Below are positions 43,300 to 53,118 of a DNA stretch of 64,000 bases, in pieces. Position 1 is the first letter of the stretch. Each line of letters opens with the position of its first letter. Where the stretch lies: the NCBI GenBank assembly GCA_003058495.1, contig QBVC01000019.1:157651-221650 (forward strand), read 5' to 3'. The DNA is from a gamma proteobacterium symbiont of Ctena orbiculata (GTDB taxonomy: Bacteria > Pseudomonadota > Gammaproteobacteria > Chromatiales > Chromatiaceae). The notes under the pieces are model-generated. The model saw only the letters and a program-made list of their open reading frames with translations, was not told the origin of the DNA and did no database searches. A program made the position numbers and the translations under genes.

Positions 43300-43779
43300 A
43301 TGGCCGAGTTCAAACCCAGGATCTCACCCGAAAGCCGGGTCAGGATGCACTTTTCGCTGACACTGCCGGATGATACGGAAGTGATTTCGACCTATGGCGG
43401 TGAACCCCTGGCGTTTACCCTCGGCGACAACACCATGGAGCAGCTGCTCGAATTTGCCATCCTGGGGCTTCGCGCGGGGGATGAGCAGGATCTTCTCGTC
43501 TCCGGCGACGAGGTCTTCGGGCCGAGGGACGAGACACGCATTCACTGGCTGGAGCGGACTCTCTTTCCGCCGGATCAACGGCTCACTCCAGGGGAGATCA
43601 TCGCCTTCACCACCCCAGAGGGTGAGGAGCTTGCGGGGATGGTGCTGGAGGTCGATAACGGACGCGTGCATATCGATTTCAACCACCCGCTCTCCGGCAA
43701 GCAATTCCACTACAAAGTCACTATTCTTGATGTTGAAGCGGCCCCGGATCCGGAAGGGACCGAGCCCGCAACCAGCTGA
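43300..43779 (+). CDS. fkpB: FKBP-type peptidyl-prolyl isomerase FkpB (SlpA)
   Basis: The 159-residue protein has the SlpA-type FKBP domain with inserted flap: VRMHFSLTLPDDTEVISTY, LGDNTMEQLLEFAILGLRAGD and FNHPLSGKQFHYKVTILDVE, the last being the strongest signature of the family. It lies directly before ispH as in E. coli, where the two genes are also adjacent. Confidence 0.95.
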   Translation: MAEFKPRISPESRVRMHFSLTLPDDTEVISTYGGEPLAFTLGDNTMEQLLEFAILGLRAGDEQDLLVSGDEVFGPRDETRIHWLERTLFPPDQRLTPGEIIAFTTPEGEELAGMVLEVDNGRVHIDFNHPLSGKQFHYKVTILDVEAAPDPEGTEPATS

Positions 43780-43797
43780 GAGGTCAGGGCCTGTTAG

Positions 43798-44763
43798 ATG
43801 CCGATGAATCAGAGTCAAACCATCCTGCTTGCCAATCCCAGGGGATTTTGCGCCGGCGTCGATCGCGCCATCGAGATCGTCGAACGCGCCCTGGAGCTGC
43901 TGGGAGCGCCCATCTATGTACGCCACGAGGTTGTGCACAACCGCTTTGTGGTTGAGAGTCTGCGTGCCCGGGGGGCGGTTTTCGTCGATGAGCTGAAGGA
44001 TGTCCCCGACGGGCATACCGTGATCTTCAGCGCCCACGGCGTCTCACGATCGGTGCGCGAGGAGGCGGAGCAGCGGCATCTCCGGGTCTTCGACGCCACG
44101 TGTCCGCTGGTGACCAAGGTCCACCTCGAAGTTGCCAGACGCTGCCGGGACGGCTACGAGGTGATCCTGATCGGTCATCGCGGCCATCCCGAAGTCGAAG
44201 GCACCATGGGGCAGTGCACGGGCGGCAGTGAAAACAGCCGTATCCACCTGGTGGTGACGAGTGAGGATGTCGAGAAGCTGGATATCGGACAACCCGAGAA
44301 GATCGCATTCGTCACCCAGACCACCCTCTCCATCGACGACACCCAGCAGATCATCACCACCTTGCAGCAGCGCTTTCCGAATATCATCGGCCCCAAGAAA
44401 AACGATATCTGCTACGCAACGCAGAACCGCCAGGATGCGGTCAAGGAGCTCGCCCGAGAGTGCGACCTGGTGTTGGTGGTGGGTTCACCCAACAGCTCCA
44501 ATTCCAACCGCCTCAGGGAGATTGCGGAAAAGTTCGGCCCCCCCGCCTATCTCATCGACGGCGCCGATGACATAGATCCAAGCTGGCTCGACGGCAAGCA
44601 CCATATCGGCGTCACCGCGGGGGCGTCCGCACCGGAGATCCTGGTTGCCAGCGTTATCGACAAACTCAGAAAGTGGGGCGCCGAAAAGGTCGTCGAGACC
44701 CGGGGCAAAGAGGAACAGGTCGTGTTCGCCTTGCCAAAATCCCTCTCCGGCGATTCGCTTTAG
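43798..44763 (+). CDS. ispH: 4-hydroxy-3-methylbut-2-enyl diphosphate reductase IspH
   Basis: IspH performs the last step of the MEP isoprenoid pathway with a [4Fe-4S] cluster. The 321-residue protein has the cluster cysteines in [10 protein letters not shown] (C18), [11 protein letters not shown] and [11 protein letters not shown], with conserved histidines in RHEVVHN and [11 protein letters not shown]. Two ATGs six bases apart are possible starts. The gene follows fkpB by 18 bases. Confidence 0.97.
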   Translation: MPMNQSQTILLANPRGFCAGVDRAIEIVERALELLGAPIYVRHEVVHNRFVVESLRARGAVFVDELKDVPDGHTVIFSAHGVSRSVREEAEQRHLRVFDATCPLVTKVHLEVARRCRDGYEVILIGHRGHPEVEGTMGQCTGGSENSRIHLVVTSEDVEKLDIGQPEKIAFVTQTTLSIDDTQQIITTLQQRFPNIIGPKKNDICYATQNRQDAVKELARECDLVLVVGSPNSSNSNRLREIAEKFGPPAYLIDGADDIDPSWLDGKHHIGVTAGASAPEILVASVIDKLRKWGAEKVVETRGKEEQVVFALPKSLSGDSL

Positions 44764-45010
44764 CAGCGACCCGGCGATCCATAGAGCTATGCGACGCAAC
44801 GCCAGTGTGCAGGTATCGTCGCAAACTGATTCCGCCTGAGCGCGGATTTCAGGTTTATAACTTTCGTTCCCATTCTCCGCGATCAGCCTTCGAAAACCGG
44901 AATTTTGTTCCACTTTTTCAGGATATACGGACACACTCCTCCGATGAACGGTATACCCCCGCAACCCTGGATAAACTAGTCTATGTACAGAATCTCATGA
45001 GGTTTGTTCT
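44764..45010. other. Leader region before the first pilin cassette
   Basis: These 247 bases between ispH and fimT hold no gene. A hairpin can form between GCGACG (44791-44796) and CGTCGC about 20 bases further on. No terminator for ispH and no clear promoter was recognised. Confidence 0.35.
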
Positions 45011-45463
45011 ATGCGCATATATCAAGGATACACGCTGCTCGAATTGTTGGTCACGTTAGCAATAGCTGCCGTACTGATGGCATTTGTCGTGCCGGGTTTT
45101 CGAGGATTGATTGAGAACAACAATGTAGCGACGACCAGCAACGAGTTGCTTGGCGCACTACTGTATGCCCGTAGTGAGGCTGTGAGGATAGAAGGCAATG
45201 TTACCTTCACGCCTGAGGTCGATGGTTGGCTGGTAACTGCAGGTGGTACGGATATCGTCGACCAAACTATCGACAACGAAAATATCACGCTCGCGGAAAA
45301 CATTAATACGAATGATGTGACCTACAACCCCCGAGGCCGTGCCGCTATCACTGCGGGGGATAACATAGAGGTCAGCTTCGATGGTACGGTTAAAAGCCGA
45401 ATCTGTCTTAGCACTACCGGTCGACCTTACATCAAAAAGGTCTACGAAGGAAACTGCCCATGA
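45011..45463 (+). CDS. fimT: Minor pseudopilin FimT (GspH-like)
   Basis: The 150-residue protein has a type III signal, MRIYQG / YTLLELLVTLAIAAVLMAFV, with the conserved glycine before the cleavage site and Glu at position 5 of the mature form. The GspH/FimT-like C-terminal part contains ARSEAVRI and ends with two cysteines (CLSTTGRPYI...GNC). It primes or caps type IV pili. It opens the first of two minor-pilin cassettes and overlaps pilV by 4 bases. Confidence 0.9.
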   Translation: MRIYQGYTLLELLVTLAIAAVLMAFVVPGFRGLIENNNVATTSNELLGALLYARSEAVRIEGNVTFTPEVDGWLVTAGGTDIVDQTIDNENITLAENINTNDVTYNPRGRAAITAGDNIEVSFDGTVKSRICLSTTGRPYIKKVYEGNCP

Positions 45464-46038
45464 ATCTACAAGCTCACAGCTTACACAAGAGATATGCCCG
45501 CGGCATGACCCTGGTCGAGGTTTTGATAGCAGCCACAGTAATAGCAGTCGGCTTATTGGGCATCGCCTCACTGCAGGTTAATGCACTTCAGGGTGCTAAT
45601 GATGCTCGATATCGCGCCAATGCAACAGATGTAATCGCCTCTTTGGCTGATCGTTTGCAAGCAAATCTAGCGGGCGTTGCTTCATATGGAAATCCTATTC
45701 CTACTGAATCTTGTGCACTTGCTTCAGATGGGACATTGTCCACTATTGAGAGATGCGCCATGAGTCCTGATGGTCCTGCCAGTGTAGTCTCCCAATGCAC
45801 TCAGGCAGAGATGGCAGCATATGACCTCTGGGAAGTCAATTGTTCGCTTCAGACCAGCATTCCAGGGGCAGTGTTGTCTATTACCTGCCCAGCGCCAGGA
45901 TGTGCGACGATGACCCCCATGACCGTAAACATCTCATGGCAAACACAGAACAGAAACCCGGATGCAGCTACAGCCACCGAAAATTTCATACTTCATGATG
46001 TTGTTGCAACGATCTTGCCCGGAGTACCATCACTATGA
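45460..46038 (+). CDS. pilV: Minor pilin PilV, first cassette
   Basis: The 192-residue protein has the prepilin motif ARGMTLVEVLIAATVIAVGLLGIASLQ, in two parts separated at the cleavage site after G, and a cysteine-rich C-terminal domain. It is a paralogue of the protein at 51154-51729, sharing GMTLVEVLIAA and GLLGIASLQ-NALQG and the same order of cysteine blocks. It belongs to the minor pilin priming complex at the base or tip of the pilus. It overlaps both neighbours. Confidence 0.92.
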   Translation: MNLQAHSLHKRYARGMTLVEVLIAATVIAVGLLGIASLQVNALQGANDARYRANATDVIASLADRLQANLAGVASYGNPIPTESCALASDGTLSTIERCAMSPDGPASVVSQCTQAEMAAYDLWEVNCSLQTSIPGAVLSITCPAPGCATMTPMTVNISWQTQNRNPDAATATENFILHDVVATILPGVPSL

Positions 46039-46880
46039 CACGAGCCAACCATAGACAGGCAGGTTTTTCCATCATCTCCCTGATGATCGCCAGTGCAATC
46101 GGCATCTTTCTGATTGGCGGCGCTGGTAAAATATACCTGGATAGTAAAAATGCGTTTAATGCCAGATCGGCAATTTCCTCAGTTGCTGAAAGTTCGAGAT
46201 TTGCCGTATTTGATCTTCGCCGTTACCTTGTCATGGCAGGCAGGGGTATAAGTAAAAAAGATGACGCTGAATACTTCTATACCATTCCTGACAATAATTT
46301 AAGGACCTTTCCCGCCGTTGACCCGGATAATACGGTCGCCTCTACGTCCACGGCTATTATTGACCAAGATAATAACGATTCAAGCGCGGTTGCCGTGCGC
46401 TACAAAATCGGGCCACGGCCCTGCGCACATATCACTACGCCTCTAACTGAAGATGATGAAGAAACACATACTGTTCGTTTCTACCGCAATAATAATGGAG
46501 AACTCGTCTGTCAGGACATTCTGACGACAGCTGGTGGTTTGACCACTGTATACGAACGCGCCATGGTATCGGGCGTATACCGCATGCGAGCCCTATATGG
46601 AATCGACACCGATGCTGACGGCTTTGCCAACCAATACCTCACGGCAACTGAAGTGGACGATGCCGGACGTTGGAGAAATATCGTATCGATCCGAATCGGT
46701 CTGATAACCAGTTCAGATACCAACGAACTCCCCTACACATACAGACCTGCTACAGCAGAACAGATTGGCATGTTAGGGATGGATGTTACTGCTCCAGACA
46801 CATCCCATGCGTTTAGAACCGCGAGTACCACCATTATGCTGAGAAATCTCATCTCAAGCGGCGGACTAATAAGGCAGTAA
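46035..46880 (+). CDS. pilW: Minor pilin PilW, first cassette
   Basis: The 281-residue protein has the PilW-type prepilin start QAGFSIISLMIASAIGIFLIGGAGKIY, in which the residue 5 glutamate of major pilins is absent (FSIIS), as is common in PilW. A closely similar paralogue is at 51731-52582 (GFSLVSLMIASAIS). Shared later blocks include MAGRGI, LRTFPA and RMRALYGIDTDA. It overlaps pilV by 4 bases. Confidence 0.92.
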   Translation: MTRANHRQAGFSIISLMIASAIGIFLIGGAGKIYLDSKNAFNARSAISSVAESSRFAVFDLRRYLVMAGRGISKKDDAEYFYTIPDNNLRTFPAVDPDNTVASTSTAIIDQDNNDSSAVAVRYKIGPRPCAHITTPLTEDDEETHTVRFYRNNNGELVCQDILTTAGGLTTVYERAMVSGVYRMRALYGIDTDADGFANQYLTATEVDDAGRWRNIVSIRIGLITSSDTNELPYTYRPATAEQIGMLGMDVTAPDTSHAFRTASTTIMLRNLISSGGLIRQ

Positions 46881-46882
46881 TT

Positions 46883-47374
46883 ATGATCATGATCAGAATC
46901 TCACCCCACACTTACCCTATTCAACAGTCGCAGCGGGGCTCTGCCTTGGTAATAAGCCTGATTTTACTCACTATCATCACGATATTGAGTGTAAGCGCCA
47001 TGCGCAGCACGAATCTCGATACAAAGATTGCCGTCAATCATCAACTCAAGGAGTTGAGTTATCGAGCTGCCGAGAATGCCTTCGCGCAGCTGATTGCTAA
47101 CCCACTAACCGCTGTGAGACCGGAAACTATCGGGCCCGAAAACGCAGTAGCGAATCCTGACTTTTACCAATCACTCGGTGTCGTACACCAGCCGGATATC
47201 AGCGCGGACATCACCATGGAGCTGATAGAGGTCGCCCCACCTGGCAAATACAAATTCAACGGTCATTCATTGAATCGTACCAGCATTAAGTACCAGGCTG
47301 ATTCCGTGGGACGCGTTTTAGGCAGCAACACCAGAACCACAAATCGAATGGAATTGGTTTGGATTAGGAACTGA
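46883..47374 (+). CDS. pilX: Minor pilin PilX, first cassette
   Basis: The 163-residue protein has the PilX form: QRGSALVISLILLTIITILSVSA followed by TNLDTKIAVNHQLKELSYRAAENA. Three in-frame methionines lie at the start; the first is used here. Its paralogue is at 52592-53104. PilX joins PilV, PilW and PilY1 in the tip complex. Confidence 0.92.
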   Translation: MIMIRISPHTYPIQQSQRGSALVISLILLTIITILSVSAMRSTNLDTKIAVNHQLKELSYRAAENAFAQLIANPLTAVRPETIGPENAVANPDFYQSLGVVHQPDISADITMELIEVAPPGKYKFNGHSLNRTSIKYQADSVGRVLGSNTRTTNRMELVWIRN

Positions 47375-47388
47375 GGGGTTTAAAAATC

Positions 47389-50238
47389 ATGAACATCATG
47401 TATAGATTATTTCCAGTCAAGCAACTCGTCATTTCCCTGGGAACCACCCTGGCCATCTCCCTGATGAGTACCATTTCACTTGCCGACGATGTAGAGATCT
47501 ATCTGCAGGAACCGCCGGAGCCGGTCCCGCCGAATGTACTTTTCGTCCTCGACGAATCGGGCAGTATGTCGAGCGGCAGACCAAGCCGCAGAGACCGCCT
47601 CGAACAGGCGATGCGGACATTGATCAATGACCCCGACATGGGCAATGTCAATGCCGCGCTGCTCGGCTACACCACCCGTTGGGGAAACAACGGCCCCCTC
47701 TATCTGCGCGCCCACAGCGGCAACTTCAGCATAATCGAAGACAACCAAACCACGTTTCTCAACGCGGCAGATAACCTGCAAACCATCAGCTACACCCCCA
47801 CGGTCAAGGCGATGGAGGCGGCCGTCAACTGGTTCCGGCGCGATCGGACCTTTGTCGACTCCAACGGCTTCACCACCGTCTCGCCCATCGACGGGATACC
47901 CCAGGACAACTGGTGCCGTCCCAACCATATGGTTGTGCTTACCGACGGCCGTCCCAACTCCAACTCCCCCACAAGCGGGCAGGCCTATGGTTTGACGAGT
48001 TACGAAGGTGTGAATTGTGTCAGCAACGCCACGTCAAACTGGCAAAACGGCCGCTGCGCTGCAGAGATCGCCGATTGGGCCTACAACACCGATATGGAGA
48101 CGGGCGATGGCTGGAATGAAGTCCAGAATATCGTCACCCACACCATCGGTTTCGATACCAATGATCCTGCAATTGAAAACTTCATGGAGAACATCGCCTT
48201 CGAAGGCGGTGGCAGCTACTATCCTGCAACCAGCGTTTCCGACCTTGTCAGTGCGTTCATCTCGATTGTCGAAACGGCGCAGCAGGCCATCCCCTACGCC
48301 TACACAGCGCCGGTAATTCCCTTCAACCAGGATAACGCGGCAGTGAGTGGTGACAAAATCTTCGTACCTATGTTTGTGCCAGAAGCTGAAATCTTCTGGA
48401 AAGGCAATATTAAGAGCTACACCATCTCAACATCCACCGCGGGGGGTGATGTCGCTATTGTGTTGACCGACGCTGACGAGCAGGACATCATCAACGACAA
48501 TTACGAATTTGTCTCCTCGAGAGATCATTGGAATCCCACAGGCAATGACGGTGCAGATCCGCTGGTAGGTGGCGCCGCAGGAAGGATGACATCGAGCGGC
48601 AGCCGTAATCTTTACACAAACACCAATCCCGGTGCCGATCTGTCAGCTTCCTCCAATCGTGTCCATCGTGATAACGATCTGGTGACCTACGACCTGCTAG
48701 GCGTGGCCGATGGTGATGATGCAACCAGAGATGCCCTGCTCAACTGGATCAGTTGGGATCCCACGCTGACGGGTGAAAGTTCCCATGAGGGTGAGATGGG
48801 CGCCCCCATCCATACACAACCTGCCGTAATGAACTACAACGCGGGTGATGTTATTTTTCTGCCAACCAGCGAGGGTGTTCTTGAAGCTATTAATGAGGAG
48901 ACTGGAGAAGAGCTGTGGGCCTTCATGCCGAGTGATCTCTTGGCTGATATCCAGACCATATATAACAATAACCCCTCATCCATCCCCCACTATGGATTGG
49001 ACGGACCGCTTACCGTCTATGAGACATCTGGACACAAAATGGCTATTGTCGGTATGCGAAGAGGCGGTCGAAATTATTATATGCTCGATATCAGTGATCG
49101 GTTGAATCCCAGATTTGTTACCACACTTAATGCAGCTTCAGGGCTAAACCGGCTTGGACAAACATGGTCCAAACCAATATTTCTAAAAATGGAATTTTCC
49201 GGTGGCGCTACCAGGGATGTCCTTGTCTTCGGAGGCGGTTACGATCCTGACCAGGATACAACCACTTCGCGAGTTGATGACGATGAAGGCAATGCCATCT
49301 ACATTGTGGATGCACTGGATGGAACACTACTCAGAGTCATATCTCCCGATGCCAGTGCCCACTTGACAATTAGCGATATGCAGAATGGTATAACCGGTGA
49401 TTTGCTTCCGGTAGACATCAACGCCAATGGTGTTACCGATCGTCTGTATGCCGCGGATGTAGGAGGCAGGGTCATCCGTGTCGACATACCCGATAGTGAT
49501 TTTGCGGATACTTCAATGGACGGTGGCATTATCGCCGATATTAATGCAGGTACCACCGAATTCAGGCGTTTCTTCAACACACCTGAAGTGGGCTACTACG
49601 ATCTTGGAGGCGTATCCTACCTCGCCGTCCTCATCGGAAGTGGCAATCGTTCAAATCCCCTGGATGTCTCAGTAACGGACAGATTCTATATGATCAAGGA
49701 TCCGGCTGTATGGCTGAAACCCAGTACCTACGTGACAGTAACACAAGATCAGCTTTACGACGCATCTGGCAACCTTGTGCAAGACGGTACTGACACCCAA
49801 AGTGCCGCGGCAGCTACCTCACTACTGACACTGAATGGTTGGTATATCGACTTTGGCCTATCTGAGAAATCCTTTTCCAAGGCGGAACTCTATAGCTATG
49901 CTGTGCTGTTCACTACCTTCAGCGCGGAAAGATCCGCTGAACTGGCTGCCTGTGAGGCACGAGGGGCCAGCGGTGTGGGACGCTTCTATGCCATCGATAT
50001 GAGAAATGCTTCGGCCAGTTTCAATTTGAGCGGCGGTGAAGGCCCCCTTGACAGAAACGACCGATCCATGGTGTTGAGCATGCTAGGTATGCCGCCTTCA
50101 CCCACGCTCGTCTTCCCGGAAGGCACTGCTGCGGCCTCCCAGTCACAGGTTGTCAAGGCACTTGTTGGCCTGGAAGATGTCTATGAGTGGTCGCCAATCC
50201 TTTATCCGATCTCATGGGAAGAGGTAATCGATGAATAA
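47389..50238 (+). CDS. pilY1: Type IV pilus tip adhesin/biogenesis factor PilY1, first cassette
   Basis: The 949-residue protein has a signal peptide ending near SLA, then DVEIYLQEPPEPVPPNVLF and a von Willebrand A domain with the metal site DESGSMS. The C-terminal half is a quinoprotein-like beta-propeller with a calcium-loop motif (DINANGVTDRLYAADVGG) as in Pseudomonas PilY1. It caps the pilus, controls retraction and can act in surface sensing and adhesion. A second PilY1 of the same length is at 53119-55968. The 3' two-thirds looks more A/T-rich than the 5' third. Confidence 0.94.
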   Translation: MNIMYRLFPVKQLVISLGTTLAISLMSTISLADDVEIYLQEPPEPVPPNVLFVLDESGSMSSGRPSRRDRLEQAMRTLINDPDMGNVNAALLGYTTRWGNNGPLYLRAHSGNFSIIEDNQTTFLNAADNLQTISYTPTVKAMEAAVNWFRRDRTFVDSNGFTTVSPIDGIPQDNWCRPNHMVVLTDGRPNSNSPTSGQAYGLTSYEGVNCVSNATSNWQNGRCAAEIADWAYNTDMETGDGWNEVQNIVTHTIGFDTNDPAIENFMENIAFEGGGSYYPATSVSDLVSAFISIVETAQQAIPYAYTAPVIPFNQDNAAVSGDKIFVPMFVPEAEIFWKGNIKSYTISTSTAGGDVAIVLTDADEQDIINDNYEFVSSRDHWNPTGNDGADPLVGGAAGRMTSSGSRNLYTNTNPGADLSASSNRVHRDNDLVTYDLLGVADGDDATRDALLNWISWDPTLTGESSHEGEMGAPIHTQPAVMNYNAGDVIFLPTSEGVLEAINEETGEELWAFMPSDLLADIQTIYNNNPSSIPHYGLDGPLTVYETSGHKMAIVGMRRGGRNYYMLDISDRLNPRFVTTLNAASGLNRLGQTWSKPIFLKMEFSGGATRDVLVFGGGYDPDQDTTTSRVDDDEGNAIYIVDALDGTLLRVISPDASAHLTISDMQNGITGDLLPVDINANGVTDRLYAADVGGRVIRVDIPDSDFADTSMDGGIIADINAGTTEFRRFFNTPEVGYYDLGGVSYLAVLIGSGNRSNPLDVSVTDRFYMIKDPAVWLKPSTYVTVTQDQLYDASGNLVQDGTDTQSAAAATSLLTLNGWYIDFGLSEKSFSKAELYSYAVLFTTFSAERSAELAACEARGASGVGRFYAIDMRNASASFNLSGGEGPLDRNDRSMVLSMLGMPPSPTLVFPEGTAAASQSQVVKALVGLEDVYEWSPILYPISWEEVIDE

Positions 50239-50653
50239 GCGAAAATCTAACGGCTTTACACTGATTGAACTTATGATCGCGGTAGCAATTATCGGGCTCT
50301 TGATGGCAATAGTCGTACCTAACTATAGTGAATCGGTCAGACGCGGACACCGCAACGACGGCATGGATGCCCTGACGGCGGCCGCGGCCAAGATGGAGGT
50401 TGCAAAAGGCCGGCTCGGCGGCTACCCCGCTACGCTGGCTGGAGGCAATATCGCCGACGAGAGTGTCGAGGGCTACTACGGTAACCTGACCATTGCGCCT
50501 CCCACCGCTGAATGTCCCATAGCAAGCTGTTACGTACTCCAGATTGATGGACAGGAAGGTCAGGAACATGGCAATGTAACAGCCTATCGTCTACATTCAA
50601 CCGGACGCAAGGAACAGCTTCGAGGTGGCGTCTGGGAAGATGGCTGGGATTAA
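50231..50653 (+). CDS. pilE: Minor pilin PilE
   Basis: The 140-residue protein has a classical prepilin N-terminus (KSNGFTLIELMIAVAIIGLL, cleavage after G, E5 kept) and a short globular domain with a cysteine pair (ECPIASCYVLQIDG). The ATG lies 8 bases inside the end of pilY1, implying coupling. It closes the first cassette. No pilE follows the second cassette, so it may serve both. Confidence 0.93.
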   Translation: MNKRKSNGFTLIELMIAVAIIGLLMAIVVPNYSESVRRGHRNDGMDALTAAAAKMEVAKGRLGGYPATLAGGNIADESVEGYYGNLTIAPPTAECPIASCYVLQIDGQEGQEHGNVTAYRLHSTGRKEQLRGGVWEDGWD

Positions 50654-51153
50654 TCCTTGCCATCCGTCGGGATAGGACAGAAACGGGGCGGGCCTTCCCG
50701 GACTACTGAATCCACATCGCCACACAGGGGAGTGTGGCGGTGGATACCCCGCAGCCGGAATCGCAACGCCCTCCCACTTTGACTGTCGTTGACCTCGCTT
50801 CTTAAACACTATTTGAGAAGATACCCGCCATTTTGACCGCTCCGCCCCTCGATCTCCGGACAGATGGTAAGTTTTGCCCGACAAACGGTACTTACCATCA
50901 TTAATGACTGGCTGTAGTCTCAAATTCGAATAGGGAGTGTTCCAGAAAATGGACTTGAGGCAGGGATAGGCTTTTGTGACAGTTATGGTCAATCCGATCA
51001 TTACCCGTTATCTCACCATAATTTCTCAATCCTTCTCCTTTCCTCCAGACAGGCACTAGCATTTCCGTGCTGTTTCGCTTGGGGCACTGATTAGATTGAA
51101 TCGCCTTTACCCTGGCGATTCCACACTGTGTTCTCGGAAGATTGTGGTCACCT
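50654..51153. other. Intergenic region between the two pilin cassettes, with three hairpins
   Basis: Three stems can form in these 500 bases. One pairs TCCAC...CGCCACAC (50711-50725) with GTGTGGCGGTGGA (50732-50744). One pairs GATGGTAAGT (50863-50872) with ACTTACCATC (50890-50899). One pairs GAATCGCC (51098-51105) with GGCGATTC (51114-51121). None has a T-run. The first may mark the end of the first transcript; the others may be leader structures or operators for the second. No gene was seen. Confidence 0.5.
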
Positions 51154-51729
51154 ATGGATAGCGCATCACTCGCCGCTCAAAAACGATTCGAGCAGGGCAT
51201 GACACTCGTCGAAGTGCTGATCGCCGCCGTGATCGTGGCGGTGGGCCTGCTCGGCATCGCGAGCCTGCAGATAAATGCCCTGCAGGGATCGACCAATGCC
51301 GACTATCGGACCCGGGCCATCGACTTCGCCACTTCCCTCTCCGACCGCATGCAGGCCAACCTCATCGGCGTGGCCGACAACGAGTATCTGATACAGCCAT
51401 CCTGCGACATGGGCTCACTGTCAGCGGTTTCCGCCTGTGCCATGACACCGCAGATGGGCGACGCCGCTTCGGTTGCCAACTGCAGCCCCCGGCAGATGGC
51501 GAGCTACGACCTGCACCAGATCGGCTGCGGCCCGGGTATTCAGAACAGCCTTCCCGGCGGGCGCCTGCAGATCGACTGCGTTGATGCGGATACAAGCGAT
51601 GCCGATCCCTGCAGCGAACTCTCGCCCATGCTGATCACCATCAGCTGGCTACAGCAGGGCAGAGTGACCGATGCCGTGGCAGAGGATGTGGAGGCGATCA
51701 AAATGACCGTGATCCCAGGTGAGCCTTAA
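51154..51729 (+). CDS. pilV: Minor pilin PilV, second cassette
   Basis: The ATG at 51154 (MDSASLAAQKRFEQG / MTLVEVLIAAVIVAVGLLGI) is preferred over a GTG four codons earlier. The 191-residue protein matches the first-cassette PilV in the N-terminal helix, in the CDMGSLSAVSACAMTP block against the corresponding cysteine block of the first copy, and in the late ITISWLQQGR strand. GC content is higher than in the first copy. Confidence 0.92.
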   Translation: MDSASLAAQKRFEQGMTLVEVLIAAVIVAVGLLGIASLQINALQGSTNADYRTRAIDFATSLSDRMQANLIGVADNEYLIQPSCDMGSLSAVSACAMTPQMGDAASVANCSPRQMASYDLHQIGCGPGIQNSLPGGRLQIDCVDADTSDADPCSELSPMLITISWLQQGRVTDAVAEDVEAIKMTVIPGEP

Positions 51730-51730
51730 C

Positions 51731-52582
51731 ATGCAACGATCAAGCGTTCAGCAACACGGCTTCTCCCTGGTATCGCTGATGATCGCCAGCGCGATCAGTC
51801 TCTTTCTCGTCGGCGGGATCGGCAAGATCTATATCGACGGCAGGAACGCCTTCAATGCAAGGGCCGCCCTCGCTGCAGCGACGGAGTCCTACCGCTTCAC
51901 CTTCCAGGAGATGCGGCGCAATCTGATCATGGCGGGAAGGGGAATAGCAACTTCGGACGACAGCGCCTCGGCCTACATCGGTGACCAGGGAGACCAGGGC
52001 CTGCGCACCTTTCCCGCCCTCGATCGCTATCCCGACGGTATCGTCAGCGGGGCTCGGCAGGCAACCGACAACTGGAGTCCGGCGCCGGAGGAATCGAGCG
52101 TCGTCGCGGTACGCTACGCCTCCGGCCCCACCCCCTGCGGCGCGGACAACCTGACCATGAGCGACGGCACGGTAACGGTCAGATTTCTCGTCGATGAGGG
52201 GGGCAATCTGAACTGCCAGGTCTTCCAGAACGGCCGGATATTCCAGTCACAACCCATTGTCTCGGGTGTTGCCCAGATGCGCGCGCTCTACGGCATCGAT
52301 ACCGATGCGGAACCCGACGGCGTGGCGAACAGCTATCTGACAGCGGCCCAGGTAGCCGCGCTGAACTGGATGAACGTGGTCTCGATCAGAATCGGCCTGG
52401 TGGTCAAATCCGGAACCGGCTATGAACTGCCGGGACCCTATCGCCCGCAGGCGCCTGAAGCGCTGGATCTGCTCGGGGCGAGATTCATCGCACCCGACAC
52501 CGACTATGTCTACAAGTCCGCCAGCACCACCATCTCGTTGCGCAACCTGCACCACATGGACCGCCAATTTGCCGAGGAGTGA
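51731..52582 (+). CDS. pilW: Minor pilin PilW, second cassette
   Basis: The ATG at 51731 lies 9 bases after AGGTGA, so it is preferred over a GTG at 51719 inside pilV. The 283-residue product begins MQRSSVQQHGFSLVSLMIAS and follows the first-cassette PilW block by block (MAGRGIAT, LRTFPALD, VVAVRYASGPTPC, MRALYGIDTDA, SASTTISLRNL). It starts one base after the pilV stop. Confidence 0.92.
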   Translation: MQRSSVQQHGFSLVSLMIASAISLFLVGGIGKIYIDGRNAFNARAALAAATESYRFTFQEMRRNLIMAGRGIATSDDSASAYIGDQGDQGLRTFPALDRYPDGIVSGARQATDNWSPAPEESSVVAVRYASGPTPCGADNLTMSDGTVTVRFLVDEGGNLNCQVFQNGRIFQSQPIVSGVAQMRALYGIDTDAEPDGVANSYLTAAQVAALNWMNVVSIRIGLVVKSGTGYELPGPYRPQAPEALDLLGARFIAPDTDYVYKSASTTISLRNLHHMDRQFAEE

Positions 52583-52591
52583 GGCCTTGTC

Positions 52592-53104
52592 ATGTCACCA
52601 GCCAGTTCGATAGAAACAGCACACAGTCAAACCGGGGTTGCACTGGTTGTCAGTCTCATCCTGCTGACTATCATCACCCTGCTCAGCGTTTCCGCCATGC
52701 AGAACGCCAATCTGGACACCAAGATCGCGGTCAACCATCAATTCAAGGAGATGAGCTTCCGTGCCGCCGAGAATGCCCTGGCCATCGTTACCGGGCCGGA
52801 ATTGAGTGTCCTGGACAACCTGGATATTCCCAATGTGGTGGGTGAAATCACCAGCAACGACCCGTTTTTCACCACCCACAACGCCGTCGGCGACCCCATC
52901 GATCCCGCCTTTTCCGATCAGCTGCCGATGAGCGCGAGCCTCACCATGGAGTATCAGGGCGAACGCGAGGGACTCTTTTTCTCCGGGCACCAGCTGGACA
53001 ACACAACCCATCTCTTTCTCGTGGACGCGTTCGGAACCGTGGCGGGAAACGCCACCCGCACACACAACCGAATGCAGGTCGGATTGATACGACAGCGGTA
53101 CTAA
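52592..53104 (+). CDS. pilX: Minor pilin PilX, second cassette
   Basis: The 170-residue protein has QTGVALVVSLILLTIITLLSVSA and NLDTKIAVNHQFKEMSFRAAENA, nearly the same as the first-cassette PilX in this part. The globular domain has diverged. The start is 9 bases after pilW, and pilY1 follows after 14 bases. Confidence 0.92.
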   Translation: MSPASSIETAHSQTGVALVVSLILLTIITLLSVSAMQNANLDTKIAVNHQFKEMSFRAAENALAIVTGPELSVLDNLDIPNVVGEITSNDPFFTTHNAVGDPIDPAFSDQLPMSASLTMEYQGEREGLFFSGHQLDNTTHLFLVDAFGTVAGNATRTHNRMQVGLIRQRY

Positions 53105-53118
53105 GGAGCGGAACCACC

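Noticed and set aside
44768..44850. Possible c-di-GMP-I (GEMM) riboswitch before the pilin genes
   Set aside because: The string GACGCAACGCC resembles part of the GEMM core, but the tetraloop-receptor arm and the second conserved helix could not be found. A covariance-model search would settle it.
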